Part shown: one piece after another, positions 1 through 7,732 of the stretch
How the letters are laid out: the number at the start of each line of letters is the position of its first letter
Numbering within the stretch: the stretch's first letter is position 1
IMG/VR virus record: IMGVR_UViG_3300037852_000085
Location: 1-27,435 of that record
Length of the DNA: 27,435 nt
Origin: a virus
Direction: 5' to 3' (one strand)
The notes under the pieces: model-generated
The model's database searches: none
What the model saw: the letters and a program-made list of their open reading frames with translations, nothing else
What the model was told of the DNA's origin: nothing
Position numbers and translations under genes: made by a program

Positions 1-2253
1 ATTGCCAACCGACAGCCCGCCAGCTGCCGAAATAACCGCTTGTTTAGTGTTGTTGGCATAAAAGCTGACGGGCTGATTAGAAGCCGTCCCAAAAATCGTG
101 CCACCCGTAACCGCCCAAGCATAGACAGCACCACCGCTGTCGACGCCATATTGCCCCTCGCCAGCGCTATTCTTGATATCAACCAACTGTGTGGTTGCAC
201 CGGCGACGGCAATGCCGATCGGCTGCGTTGCGCTGTCAACTCCAGTGCCGATGACGATTCCCGTCGTCGCCGTCAAATTTGTGACTATCGGGCTGCCGCT
301 GAAGACCGGAGCGCCACCGGCACCTACGAGCACCGTATTGGCGGGGCCAGAGGCCGTCGCCTGTACGGCGCCGGTGCCGTTGCCGTACAGCACGCCGTTT
401 GCAGCCAGAGTGCCGATGCCGATGCCGCCGCGCGAGACCGCGAGCGTCCCGGTCCATCCGGCCGTGATCGAGGCGGCGGCGAGCAGCGCGGTGGACGGGG
501 AGCCGCCCAAGGTCAGCGTGACGTTGGTGTCGCTGACCTGGGTCAGCGCCTGCCCGCTGCCGATGTCGCCCGCCGCGAGCTGCGCGCTGACGAAATTGGT
601 GCCGTTGCCGCGCAGCACATTGCCAGTGGCGGCGGCACCCGCAACCTGAAATCCGGTCGTGGCGTTAAATAGCGGCGAGGTGACCGAAATCCCGATTGTC
701 GGCGCCGCCGAGAACGAGGGCGCCCCGGCATTGGCGGTTAATACCGTATTGGCCGCGCCTTGCGCCGTGCTCAGTGGCGGGTTGCCGGCCCCGCCGCCAT
801 ACATCACGCCATTGAGCGTCATCAAGCCCGATGAGGTCATGGCGGTGGTCGATGAAAAATAGCCAACGCCGCCCGAGGTCGCGCTTACCGGGTAGGTGAT
901 CGTGGCCCAAGCCGGCGTTGCGGTCGCACCGGAGAGCAACGGGAAATTCGCGGTTGCGGTGCCGGCGAGAATTTGGAACTGCGAGGCGTTCGACCAGACG
1001 ATGCCGCCGTTGCTGGCGGCCAACGAAGCGTTGGTGCCCCCGAGCAGCAAAGACTTGCCGGCGAGCGTATCGGTGCCTGCGGGCAGCGTTAGCGTTCCCG
1101 AGGCGACGGCCTGCGGCTGGAGTATCGTCTTGCCGCTGGTCGCGCCGGCAAACGGAAGTGAGCCGCCATCGGCGGTCGGAATGCCGAGCGTGGCGAGCAC
1201 GGATATGTGCAAGGAACAGCCGGCGTTGCGGGTTGGCGTGATCGTGCCGCTGCCGCCGATGAACGCGCCGCTGATCGTGTTGTCGTTGTTGCCGCCGCCT
1301 GAGTCGTTGCAAGTGACGAAGCTTCCCCCCATCACGCCGGAGAATGTGAGCCCGTCGATGGTCGTCCCGTTGGGTTGCGAGCTGCCCAGCGCGGCAGGAT
1401 TGTAGACAATGCCAACGCTACCGCTTACCCCCGCCTGGATGTAGAGGCCATGAAACTTGATATCATCAAGATTAGAAACAAAAACAATGCCATGCCCCCA
1501 ATAGGTCCAGCAGAAAGAATTGAAAATGTCGAAGTCGGTTACTGCCGCAGTGACGTTGAGCGTGCCACCGTTGAAATTGAAACAGTCGTAGACGTTTAGC
1601 GCCCGCAAGTTGAAGAAGCTTCCACCGACACCGGAGGGTTTGAGCAGACCCGCGACGGTGCCGGTCCATTGGAAGGCTTGGCCGCAGTTCTCAACAGCGA
1701 CGTTCTGAACCAGTGGGGTCAGGTTTGATTGGATCAGGACGCCAGTGGCGCTGGTACTGTCGGGCGTTAGCTGACCGCAATTGATGCGTACATCCCGGAT
1801 GCCGCACGCCACGGCGAGATCGGCGCACTGCCAGACCACCCCTCCCTTGGCTCCGGTCCATGTGATAGTGGTGCCAAACTTGGTTGTAGTAGTGCCAGGG
1901 GAGGCACCGGCTATTCCCGCGCCTTGAAGGATGACGCCAGAATTCGATACCGCCGAGGCGTTTATGAGACAGTTGGCACCTTTGCCCGGAAGTTGCGCTA
2001 TACCGCCTGTTGCAGCGGCTGCGGTCATGGTCGCGACGACGTTCGCGGTGTCGTCGGCGACTCCGTTGCAGGGTGAGGCTACATAATAGGTCGTAGCAAT
2101 AGCGGGGGAGCCGCCGCAATCCTTCAGAACTGTAGTTGAGGACCATAGGGCGCAATCGCCCGGGGTAATCGGCCCGATGACCGACACCGCGCTCTGCGCA
2201 AATGCCGCAAACGCGAGCAGGCAGAACAGCAGAGCGAGGGCGGCGCGTTTCAT
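1..2253 (-). CDS. Tail spike/fibre with signal peptide and pectate-lyase-like N-terminus (partial, 3' end off window)
   Basis: This frame is open for 751 codons from the ATG at 2253 to the window edge; I checked it for stop codons and found none. Residues 1-21 look like a Sec signal: MKR, a Leu/Ala-rich core, then AFAQS. Residues 63-70 read NGVADDTA, the N-terminal signature of the pectate-lyase-3/beta-helix family used in tailspikes, followed by Gly/Asn/Thr-rich sequence typical of beta-solenoids. Around residues 480-520 and 620-660 two related fibre units start GVMYGGG and GVLYGNG and contain ANTVL. The last visible part (DIKNSAGEGQYGVD onward) resembles the region before an S74-type chaperone domain, but that domain would lie outside the window. 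Probable role is receptor binding or surface-polysaccharide cleavage at the short tail. It is the last visible gene of the virion string, as in P22. The signal peptide is unusual for a virion protein. Enzymatic activity is not shown. Confidence 0.85.
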   Translation of the reverse strand, partial: MKRAALALLFCLLAFAAFAQSAVSVIGPITPGDCALWSSTTVLKDCGGSPAIATTYYVASPCNGVADDTANVVATMTAAAATGGIAQLPGKGANCLINASAVSNSGVILQGAGIAGASPGTTTTKFGTTITWTGAKGGVVWQCADLAVACGIRDVRINCGQLTPDSTSATGVLIQSNLTPLVQNVAVENCGQAFQWTGTVAGLLKPSGVGGSFFNLRALNVYDCFNFNGGTLNVTAAVTDFDIFNSFCWTYWGHGIVFVSNLDDIKFHGLYIQAGVSGSVGIVYNPAALGSSQPNGTTIDGLTFSGVMGGSFVTCNDSGGGNNDNTISGAFIGGSGTITPTRNAGCSLHISVLATLGIPTADGGSLPFAGATSGKTILQPQAVASGTLTLPAGTDTLAGKSLLLGGTNASLAASNGGIVWSNASQFQILAGTATANFPLLSGATATPAWATITYPVSATSGGVGYFSSTTAMTSSGLMTLNGVMYGGGAGNPPLSTAQGAANTVLTANAGAPSFSAAPTIGISVTSPLFNATTGFQVAGAAATGNVLRGNGTNFVSAQLAAGDIGSGQALTQVSDTNVTLTLGGSPSTALLAAASITAGWTGTLAVSRGGIGIGTLAANGVLYGNGTGAVQATASGPANTVLVGAGGAPVFSGSPIVTNLTATTGIVIGTGVDSATQPIGIAVAGATTQLVDIKNSAGEGQYGVDSGGAVYAWAVTGGTIFGTASNQPVSFYANNTKQAVISAAGGLSVGN

Positions 2254-2258
2254 GGCGA

Positions 2259-2576
2259 TTACTGTGTATATTCCAGGATGACGATCACATTCGATCCCGC
2301 CACCGACGCGATCGCGTTCATGCCGTTCGTCCACGGCGGCGTGTTGGGCGGCCCGAACATGACGCCCTGCAGGGGCTGGATCGCGACCGAGCCGGCGCCG
2401 TTGACCACCGCGGCCATGCCGGTCGGCGACACCCAAAGCGTGACCGTCGCGCTCGGATTGAACACGTACAGACCGGAGCGCTGCAGGTTCGGCTGGGCAA
2501 CCGCAAGACTCGCATTACTCACGGTCGGCGTGCTCAGGCCGTTCGGTGACGGATAGGTGGTCGAGCCGGTGCCCAT
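2259..2576 (-). CDS. Small virion-associated protein, paralogue of the 109-aa protein at 11237-11566
   Basis: A 105-aa protein whose ATG overlaps the stop of the upstream gene by one base (TGATG) and which ends 5 bases before the fibre gene. It is Val/Gly/Asn-rich and predicted all-beta. The pattern GLYVFNPSATVTLWVSP, then VVNGAGSVAIQP, then a C-terminal hydrophobic strand matches the 109-aa protein encoded far upstream (GLIFYNSSVGVAVAICP, VINGAGSITMQPG, TLTILDF), so the two are probably paralogues. Position beside the fibre suggests a tail-tip, fibre-adaptor or decoration role, which is inference. No catalytic residues are evident. Confidence 0.85.
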   Translation of the reverse strand: MGTGSTTYPSPNGLSTPTVSNASLAVAQPNLQRSGLYVFNPSATVTLWVSPTGMAAVVNGAGSVAIQPLQGVMFGPPNTPPWTNGMNAIASVAGSNVIVILEYTQ

Positions 2577-3001
2577 CAGAGTGTCAGCAGCAGGTTGACT
2601 TGAACGGTGTCGAGAACATCGATGTTGGCGGCGTCTAGAATCTGAATGGTGCAGCTCGCCTCAATGGTGAATTGCGTGGGCAGCGGGACGATCTGCTGCA
2701 ACGGCGTGGTGTTGGCGACGGGCTGCACGCCCGCACCGGCGAGCAGCCGCGATGTCTGATTGGCGGTGACCGCCGTACCAAACACCACCGACCAAATGAT
2801 GTTGCCCTCAGACGACAGAATGCGAAGCACCGGCACGCGATTCCCGGCCGTCGCTGTCGCCACATAGACGATGACCACGGAAACCAGGATTTGCGCGGAC
2901 GGGTTGAGCGCGAAGTTCTGTCCGGCGGCGGCGCCGAGTGCAACAGCCGGATAAGAGAGATCGTCGGGGTTGCCGGGCTGGGTGCTCACCCGCGCCTCCA
3001 A
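2576..3001 (-). CDS. Hypothetical structural protein, 141 aa
   Basis: A 141-aa protein starting with ATG (MEARVSTQPGN) inside the last codons of the 86-aa gene, a 16-base overlap. Residues 40-60 are very hydrophobic (ILVSVVIVYVATA) but alternate with polar residues and look like buried beta strands rather than a transmembrane helix. The rest is Thr/Val/Gln-rich, in the style of beta-sandwich virion proteins. It lies between the holin candidate and two beta-rich tail proteins. I do not recognise a family. A part in the tail/fibre assembly is inferred from position only. Confidence 0.8.
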   Translation of the reverse strand: MEARVSTQPGNPDDLSYPAVALGAAAGQNFALNPSAQILVSVVIVYVATATAGNRVPVLRILSSEGNIIWSVVFGTAVTANQTSRLLAGAGVQPVANTTPLQQIVPLPTQFTIEASCTIQILDAANIDVLDTVQVNLLLTL

Positions 3002-3246
3002 TAGAGCGCGACCTGCGGCCCGACGAAGACAATCGAGAACGCAATGGCGGCCTCGAGCCGGTCGCGCGACGGGTCGTAGACCGAAAAGAGCCAGATGGCG
3101 GACCCGGTGAGGACCGAAATCATGAGCAGGACGCGCGTTGCGCAGATCGCGGAAATCTTGCGCGCCACGTCGACGAATTCAGGCCCCAAGTCCTCGATCG
3201 TGGGGCCGGGCTGCTGATCGGAAAACACCAATCGAGGTTCGGTCAT
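2986..3246 (-). CDS. Two-transmembrane small protein, holin candidate
   Basis: An 86-aa protein with a soluble acidic N-terminus (about 30 residues) and two hydrophobic segments. The first, near residues 31-56, includes VLLMISVLTGSAIWLFSV; the second, near 66-83, includes AAIAFSIVFVGPQVALYW. A short charged loop (DPSRDRLE) separates them and the C-terminus is basic (RRG). Size, topology and place among late genes fit a class II holin, which would form the inner-membrane lesion at lysis. No endolysin or spanin is seen next to it, so this is a candidate only. It starts 9 bases after the preceding 62-aa gene. Confidence 0.75.
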   Translation of the reverse strand: MTEPRLVFSDQQPGPTIEDLGPEFVDVARKISAICATRVLLMISVLTGSAIWLFSVYDPSRDRLEAAIAFSIVFVGPQVALYWRRG

Positions 3247-3255
3247 CGATGCCCC

Positions 3256-3444
3256 TCACTTGTTGAAGAAATTGGCTTCCGGCTCCCCGATCCGGTGCCG
3301 GATCATGAGCAGCTTGGCGCCTGCGTTCACGGCCGCCAGCTTGTCGGCCGCGCTGGCTTCCTTATCCTTGAGAACAGTTCGGACTCCGGTTTCAAGAACG
3401 GTCATAAAGTCCTCATCGGGCTTCGTATTTGCTGGTTTGCTCAT
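3256..3444 (-). CDS. Hypothetical 62-aa protein
   Basis: The ATG at 3444 (MSKPANTKPDEDF) is preferred over an upstream in-frame start that would overlap the ejection-protein gene. It follows that gene's TAG by four bases. The protein is charged and predicted helical (VLKDKEASAADKLAAVNAGAKLLMIRHRI), with no transmembrane segment. No family is recognised. It belongs to the coupled late block between the ejection proteins and the holin candidate. Confidence 0.75.
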   Translation of the reverse strand: MSKPANTKPDEDFMTVLETGVRTVLKDKEASAADKLAAVNAGAKLLMIRHRIGEPEANFFNK

Positions 3445-3448
3445 ACGC

Positions 3449-4930
3449 CTATTGGCCCCCGCCCGCAAGAACGGAGGTCGCGCCGGGGGCGAGAGCGGAT
3501 CGAAGGGCGGCGGCGGGGACGGTCATGCGCAACGCAGCCCGCTCGCCCTCCTGCCCCGCCGCGACCGAGCGGCCAACGGGCGATTCCGTCCTCATTAATT
3601 CCTCGAGCTGCCGGATTTGCCGATCGGTGAGGTACTCTCCCAGGTGCTTGGACAGCAGACCGCCGATGCCGACCGCAGCGCCTACCGCCGGCCCAGCGGC
3701 CATGCCGGACAGGATCGATCCCGTCGCTGACACTGGCCCCGATGGCGCAAATTTGCCGACGCGGCGGGCGGCATTGGTCGCCCACGTCCCCATGACGATC
3801 TCTTCCATCTTGTCTTTGGCGTCTTGAGACAGCCCGCGCGATTTTTTATCGCTGTCCAGAATCTTGCGGATTTCCTGCCGAGCCGTGTTGATGCTGTTGG
3901 CACCCGATCCGCTCACACCGGCCCGGTGCTGCGCCACCGTCTCCGACTTTTCGATCGCCTGCAGCCGCTTGTAGGCCGCCCAATTGGCTTGGGCGTGTTT
4001 GAGAATGGCGGCGTCATAGGCGGGGTCGCCGGAAATGACGTGATGCTCGGGAACGTTGGCGATATAGCTGTCAATCGCGTCAATCGCGCGATCAGCCGCC
4101 AGCCGATCGGTTTCATTGGCGATCGGCACCCGACCGAGCAGCCGGCGCACGCCGTCAAGATCACCAATGGTGGCGCCGCCCTTGACGTTCAGCTCCTGTA
4201 CTGCCCTGAATGTGTTCGGGGCCAGATAATCGCGAAACTGATCGGCCTGAAGCGTGCTCTGAATTTCAGCCAAGAGGCCTTGCGTGCCTTCCTCGCTGAT
4301 CCGCACGTCCGATTTTTTGAGGGCTTCATAGCCGGCCTGTGCCGCGGCCTTGATCTTTTCGGTGGTTGGCAGCTCTGCTGCCAGGCGAGCGGCGCCACGC
4401 TCTGCCGCGACCACGCCGGCACCGGTCCCGCCCGCGAGCCCGCCGGCAAAGCGAGCGTATGGCTCGGCCGCCGAGCCCTCGGTGAGTTGGCCCGCCGCTT
4501 CCGAACTGAGCGCAGAAAGCGCGCCGCCGCCCGCCTTGAGCGCGAGACTGCCGGGGCCGATATAGCTCGCCGGGTTGCCGAGCACTTCGCCCACGGCCGA
4601 ACCAAATCGGCCAGCCCGCCCTTCCGGCTTGGGCAGCTCGCCCGTGACGTTTTGCTCCAAAAGTTGCTTGCTCTCTGCGGCGCCAGGCACGCCCTTCATG
4701 CCCATTTGACCGGCCTCTGCCTGTCCGATGGCGCTCGCCGCACTGGTCAGGCCGCCTGCAATTCCACCGGGGATGGACTTGAAGAAATCACCGACTGCCG
4801 AGCGGTCGCCCGTGGGCGGGGTGGTGTGTTGCGCCTTCACGCGCTCAAGCGCCTGTTCTTTGGTAGAGCCCTCCGGGCCGGTCACATCGTATTGCGTGCC
4901 ATCTGGCGCCGTGATCTCGAAATTCGGCAT
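3449..4930 (-). CDS. Probable internal virion (ejection) protein, 493 aa
   Basis: A 493-aa protein. Its start overlaps the previous stop by one base. The N-terminus MPNFEITAPDGTQYDVTGPE carries an aPDG-y-Vt-PEG pattern that I recall from N-termini of podovirus internal and ejection proteins. Residues about 45-185 are Gly/Ala-rich with amphipathic stretches (GGIAGGLTSAASAIG, FAGGLAGGTGAG), suited to membrane insertion during DNA delivery. The middle is helical and charged, and a second Gly/Ala block occurs near residues 405-430. Third of three consecutive genes occupying the place of P22 genes 7, 20 and 16. Expected to be carried in the capsid and injected to help form the trans-envelope channel. 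No lysozyme or transglycosylase motif is evident. Function comes from position and composition. Confidence 0.75.
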   Translation of the reverse strand: MPNFEITAPDGTQYDVTGPEGSTKEQALERVKAQHTTPPTGDRSAVGDFFKSIPGGIAGGLTSAASAIGQAEAGQMGMKGVPGAAESKQLLEQNVTGELPKPEGRAGRFGSAVGEVLGNPASYIGPGSLALKAGGGALSALSSEAAGQLTEGSAAEPYARFAGGLAGGTGAGVVAAERGAARLAAELPTTEKIKAAAQAGYEALKKSDVRISEEGTQGLLAEIQSTLQADQFRDYLAPNTFRAVQELNVKGGATIGDLDGVRRLLGRVPIANETDRLAADRAIDAIDSYIANVPEHHVISGDPAYDAAILKHAQANWAAYKRLQAIEKSETVAQHRAGVSGSGANSINTARQEIRKILDSDKKSRGLSQDAKDKMEEIVMGTWATNAARRVGKFAPSGPVSATGSILSGMAAGPAVGAAVGIGGLLSKHLGEYLTDRQIRQLEELMRTESPVGRSVAAGQEGERAALRMTVPAAALRSALAPGATSVLAGGGQ

Positions 4931-6312
4931 TACCTCTCCTTGACGATCCAGCCGTCCTCGGTCGGCGACGCGGGCACGTCATTCTTGGGGATCACGCCCT
5001 CCCCGCCGCCGCGGTCGCGCATGTCCTGGCGCACCTGGCCGGGCGATTTGAGCGCGGCCTGCATCTCGGCCTGCATCTGCTCGATCGCAGCCTTGTAGGC
5101 CGCGGGCGGCATCGCCGGATTGAGGATTTCGCGGGCGTGCTCGAGGTCGGAAACCGTGCCCTTGCCGCCGCCCGAAATGGCGCGGCCATAGATGTTGATC
5201 AGGGAATTCGTCGCGGCGACGAAGCGTGCATAGTTCGGGTCGCCGGTCTCGGCGTCGTAGCGCTGGGTCGCCTTGTTCCACGTCACCAGGCCGCTGCGCT
5301 TGCTCGCGTCCGACGCGGCGAGCGCCAGCGGGATCATGTTGTCCGCCTCGCGCACCGCCGTTTCGATGTTGGCCTGCTTGAGCGCCAAGGCGCGCTCGCC
5401 CGCTTTCAGCCCCTGGAATTCGGCTTGGGCTTGCGCGATATCGGCGCCCGACATGCCGCGCTCGGTCGCAACCTGGGTGATCGCCTCGTTCACGGCGCGG
5501 ATATCGGCGGCGCCCTGGATACCGCGGCCGATGTTCTGCCGCGCCGTGGAGTCGCCGGCCAAGACTTGCTCGGCAATGCGGCGGCGCGTCTCGGGCGACA
5601 TGGTAGTGGTGCCGCCGTATCGGAGTTGATCGGCGTTGCGCTTCTCCTGCAATGACTGGAACGCCTGCTGCGCCTTCTCGGTCGCCTCGTGCGACTTCTC
5701 GTAAATCTGGGCAACCATCGTGTAGTTCTTGGCCGCCGCTGCGTCGTAGGTCATGCGGTCCTGATACTGAGCGGCCAGCAATTGAATTTGCGACATCTGC
5801 TGATCGATGTTCATCTTACGGTTGGCCAGCACCTCCTTGTACTTGTCGAGCACCATCCGGTTATTCTCGATGGTCTTTTTGGTGTTCTGCTCCCACTCGT
5901 GCGCGCTCGCCTCGTAGGCCTCGCGGTTGCCCTCCTGCCAGCCCTTCATGGCGCCCGCGAACGCGCTGAGCGCGACTTGGCCGGGCACGCGGGCAAAGCG
6001 GCTCGCCACGGCGCCGAGGACCGCCATGGCGGACGCGAAGGCCAGCGCGTCCTTGTTGTTGGCATTGGCATGCGGCGCGTCCGGGAGCTTTTCCTGCTGC
6101 GGCGGGGCCGGGATCGGCGCGGCATTGGCGCGTGACAGCGCCGACATGGGCTTGGCGAGCGCGGACTGATAGTCGCCGTACGCCTTTTGCTGATCCTGCC
6201 CGATGCCCTCCATCTGGCCGGCGTAGCGGTCGAGATAGCCGAGCGGCTGCGCCGATGGGTTCGGTGGCTGGCTGACCATGGGCGAGTCGGGGCTGAAACC
6301 GGCGTCTGTCAT
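4930..6312 (-). CDS. Probable internal virion (ejection) protein, coiled-coil, 460 aa
   Basis: A 460-aa protein with a Pro/Gln-rich N-terminus (residues 1-80), an Ala-rich hydrophobic stretch near 88-120 (DALAFASAMAVLGAVASRF), then a long Gln/Lys/Glu-rich helical region (about 120-240) that looks like a coiled coil, and a helical C-terminal half. It overlaps its upstream neighbour by four bases and touches its downstream neighbour by one base, so the three ejection-type genes are translationally coupled. By place and composition it corresponds to P22 gp20/gp16 or T7 gp15 type proteins. No sequence family is firmly recognised. Confidence 0.72.
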   Translation of the reverse strand: MTDAGFSPDSPMVSQPPNPSAQPLGYLDRYAGQMEGIGQDQQKAYGDYQSALAKPMSALSRANAAPIPAPPQQEKLPDAPHANANNKDALAFASAMAVLGAVASRFARVPGQVALSAFAGAMKGWQEGNREAYEASAHEWEQNTKKTIENNRMVLDKYKEVLANRKMNIDQQMSQIQLLAAQYQDRMTYDAAAAKNYTMVAQIYEKSHEATEKAQQAFQSLQEKRNADQLRYGGTTTMSPETRRRIAEQVLAGDSTARQNIGRGIQGAADIRAVNEAITQVATERGMSGADIAQAQAEFQGLKAGERALALKQANIETAVREADNMIPLALAASDASKRSGLVTWNKATQRYDAETGDPNYARFVAATNSLINIYGRAISGGGKGTVSDLEHAREILNPAMPPAAYKAAIEQMQAEMQAALKSPGQVRQDMRDRGGGEGVIPKNDVPASPTEDGWIVKER

Positions 6313-7112
6313 CCGATTGCACTCCCGGCCGCACCGCCCAAGGTACCCCCGACCATCGCGCCAGCCGGCCCGCCTACGGCCGCGCCGGCCACGGTGCCGA
6401 ACAGCTTGCCGATCGTGCCGAACACCGAGGTCAGGGAATCGCTGTAGGCTTTGTCTTGGGCGAGCTGCGCCTGCCCGGCCTGGACAAGGGCCGAATTGGC
6501 CGCGCCTTCATAGCCGAGCCCAGCGCTCTCGAAACTGAGCCCGGTCCCGGCGAAACTCGAGCCCGAGGTCAGCTCGCCCAAGCCCAGCGCGATCGTGGAT
6601 TGGATCTGCTGCTGCGCCATGACGTTGACTTGCGCGTCGTTCGCCGCGGTCTGGCCGATGAATCCGGTGTCCTGATCGGGATTGCGGCCCATATTGTAGA
6701 ATTGCTGCCGGGTCTGGTTGGTCAGCCCGGTTTCAAATTGGCCGAGCTGCGCCTTCTGCGGGTCGGTGAGTTCGCCGGCCGCCGCCTTGCGCAGCGCCTC
6801 GGTGCCCTGTCCGGTGAGCGCCGACCCCTGGCCGACCAGCGCCTGCCCCTGCCCTTGCAGGAGGCCGGCCTCCGCTTGCAGCCTGGGAACCGAGGCGGTC
6901 AATTGCCCATATTGAGCAGGCAGCTTCTGCTCGCCCTGGCTGAGCATGTAGCCCGCGCCCGCCACACCCAGGCCGAGCGCGCCGGCCTGGAGCGGCGAGA
7001 TCGAGAGGGGCGAGGAACCGCCGCTGAGACTGTTCGCGTCGGCGCTGCCGGCCCGCGGGAAACCCGAGCCCTCATACCCGATGTCGCCATAGCTGGAATC
7101 GATGAAGCTCAT
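6309..7112 (-). CDS. Probable internal virion (ejection) protein, 267 aa
   Basis: A 267-aa protein with a short Ser/Gly-rich leader, a small hydrophobic segment near residues 42-58 (LQAGALGLGVAGAGYML), a Gln/Ala/Gly-rich helical middle with repeating LLQGQGQALVGQGSALTGQG, and a C-terminal glycine-zipper-like segment (VAGAAVGGPAGAMVGGTLGG). This make-up resembles P22 gp7 and T7 gp14, small ejected proteins acting at the outer membrane. It starts one base from the stop of the Pro-rich 88-aa protein and ends overlapping the 460-aa gene by four bases. Role inferred from order, size and composition. Confidence 0.75.
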   Translation of the reverse strand: MSFIDSSYGDIGYEGSGFPRAGSADANSLSGGSSPLSISPLQAGALGLGVAGAGYMLSQGEQKLPAQYGQLTASVPRLQAEAGLLQGQGQALVGQGSALTGQGTEALRKAAAGELTDPQKAQLGQFETGLTNQTRQQFYNMGRNPDQDTGFIGQTAANDAQVNVMAQQQIQSTIALGLGELTSGSSFAGTGLSFESAGLGYEGAANSALVQAGQAQLAQDKAYSDSLTSVFGTIGKLFGTVAGAAVGGPAGAMVGGTLGGAAGSAIG

Positions 7113-7378
7113 CAGAACGCCCTCCCGAGGGGGCCTGCCAGCGGGCTAGGGGCGGCCTGTGATGGGGCGGGCGCCAGCGGGCTCCCGACAGGTGGGGCAG
7201 GAGCCGCAGGCGCACCGCCTGGCTGCGCTGGCGGCTGGCCGGCCGGCATCGGGGCTTGTGGCGGTGGAGCTCCAGCGGGGGGCTGGCCCGCGATCGGCGG
7301 GGCGCCGGGCTGCCCGCCCATGCCGAGCGCGTCCGGGAGGGGGGTGATCTTGAATTGAGACCCGTAATCGCCAAACAT
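7112..7378 (-). CDS. Proline/glycine-rich small protein, 88 aa
   Basis: An 88-aa protein with an ordered-looking N-terminus (MFGDYGSQFKITPLPDALGM) followed by about 60 residues of almost pure Pro/Gly/Ala/Gln with PPAGAPPPQAP-type runs, ending in LAGPLGRAF. It overlaps both neighbours at stop/start junctions. Likely disordered. It could be a linker, a chaperone-like partner for the ejection proteins, or a minor virion protein. No family is recognised. A second Pro-rich protein of similar style is encoded beside the scaffold gene (15657-16073). Confidence 0.7.
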   Translation of the reverse strand: MFGDYGSQFKITPLPDALGMGGQPGAPPIAGQPPAGAPPPQAPMPAGQPPAQPGGAPAAPAPPVGSPLAPAPSQAAPSPLAGPLGRAF

Positions 7379-7728
7379 CAGATTATCCCCAATGCTGACC
7401 TGATCTGTGAATGTTCGTCCCTATGGTATTGCAAGAACGAGTAAAAGTCATCTTGGCTGTCGAGGTCGATCTGGGAATAATCGACCCCGGCCGCCCCGGT
7501 CGCCTGCCGCAGCAGCTTGTGGGCGTCCATGTGGCTCTGCAGCACGGCTTTCCGGGCCGCCCCGCCGGTCAGGAACGGCAGGAGCGGATAATCCGCGATC
7601 ACGATGGGTGGGGTGAGCGAGGCGAGCACGGCCACGAATTGCATGTGCTCGCGCGCATGGCCCACGTCCCAGAAGCCGTAGCCGGGAAGGTCGTCGAAAC
7701 TCACCTGATCAGGCGCAAAGTTGGGCAT
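7378..7728 (-). CDS. Hypothetical late protein, 116 aa
   Basis: A 116-aa acidic, mixed alpha/beta protein beginning MPNFAPDQVSFDDLPGYGF, with several His residues arranged in helices (HAREHMQFV, QSHMDAHKLL, YHRDEHSQI). The His/Asp/Glu spacing suggests a helical bundle with possible metal binding, but that is speculation. It sits between the nozzle-like protein and the ejection proteins, the place of tail-closing or assembly proteins such as P22 gp26/gp14, which it does not obviously resemble. Start at ATG 7728, four bases after the stop of the 721-aa gene. Confidence 0.75.
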   Translation of the reverse strand: MPNFAPDQVSFDDLPGYGFWDVGHAREHMQFVAVLASLTPPIVIADYPLLPFLTGGAARKAVLQSHMDAHKLLRQATGAAGVDYSQIDLDSQDDFYSFLQYHRDEHSQIRSALGII

Positions 7729-7732
7729 TGGC

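Noticed and set aside
6309-7112. Tape-measure protein
   Set aside because: The longest helical proteins here are 267-493 aa and lie between nozzle-like and fibre genes; the order fits ejection proteins of short-tailed phages, not a siphovirus or myovirus tape measure.
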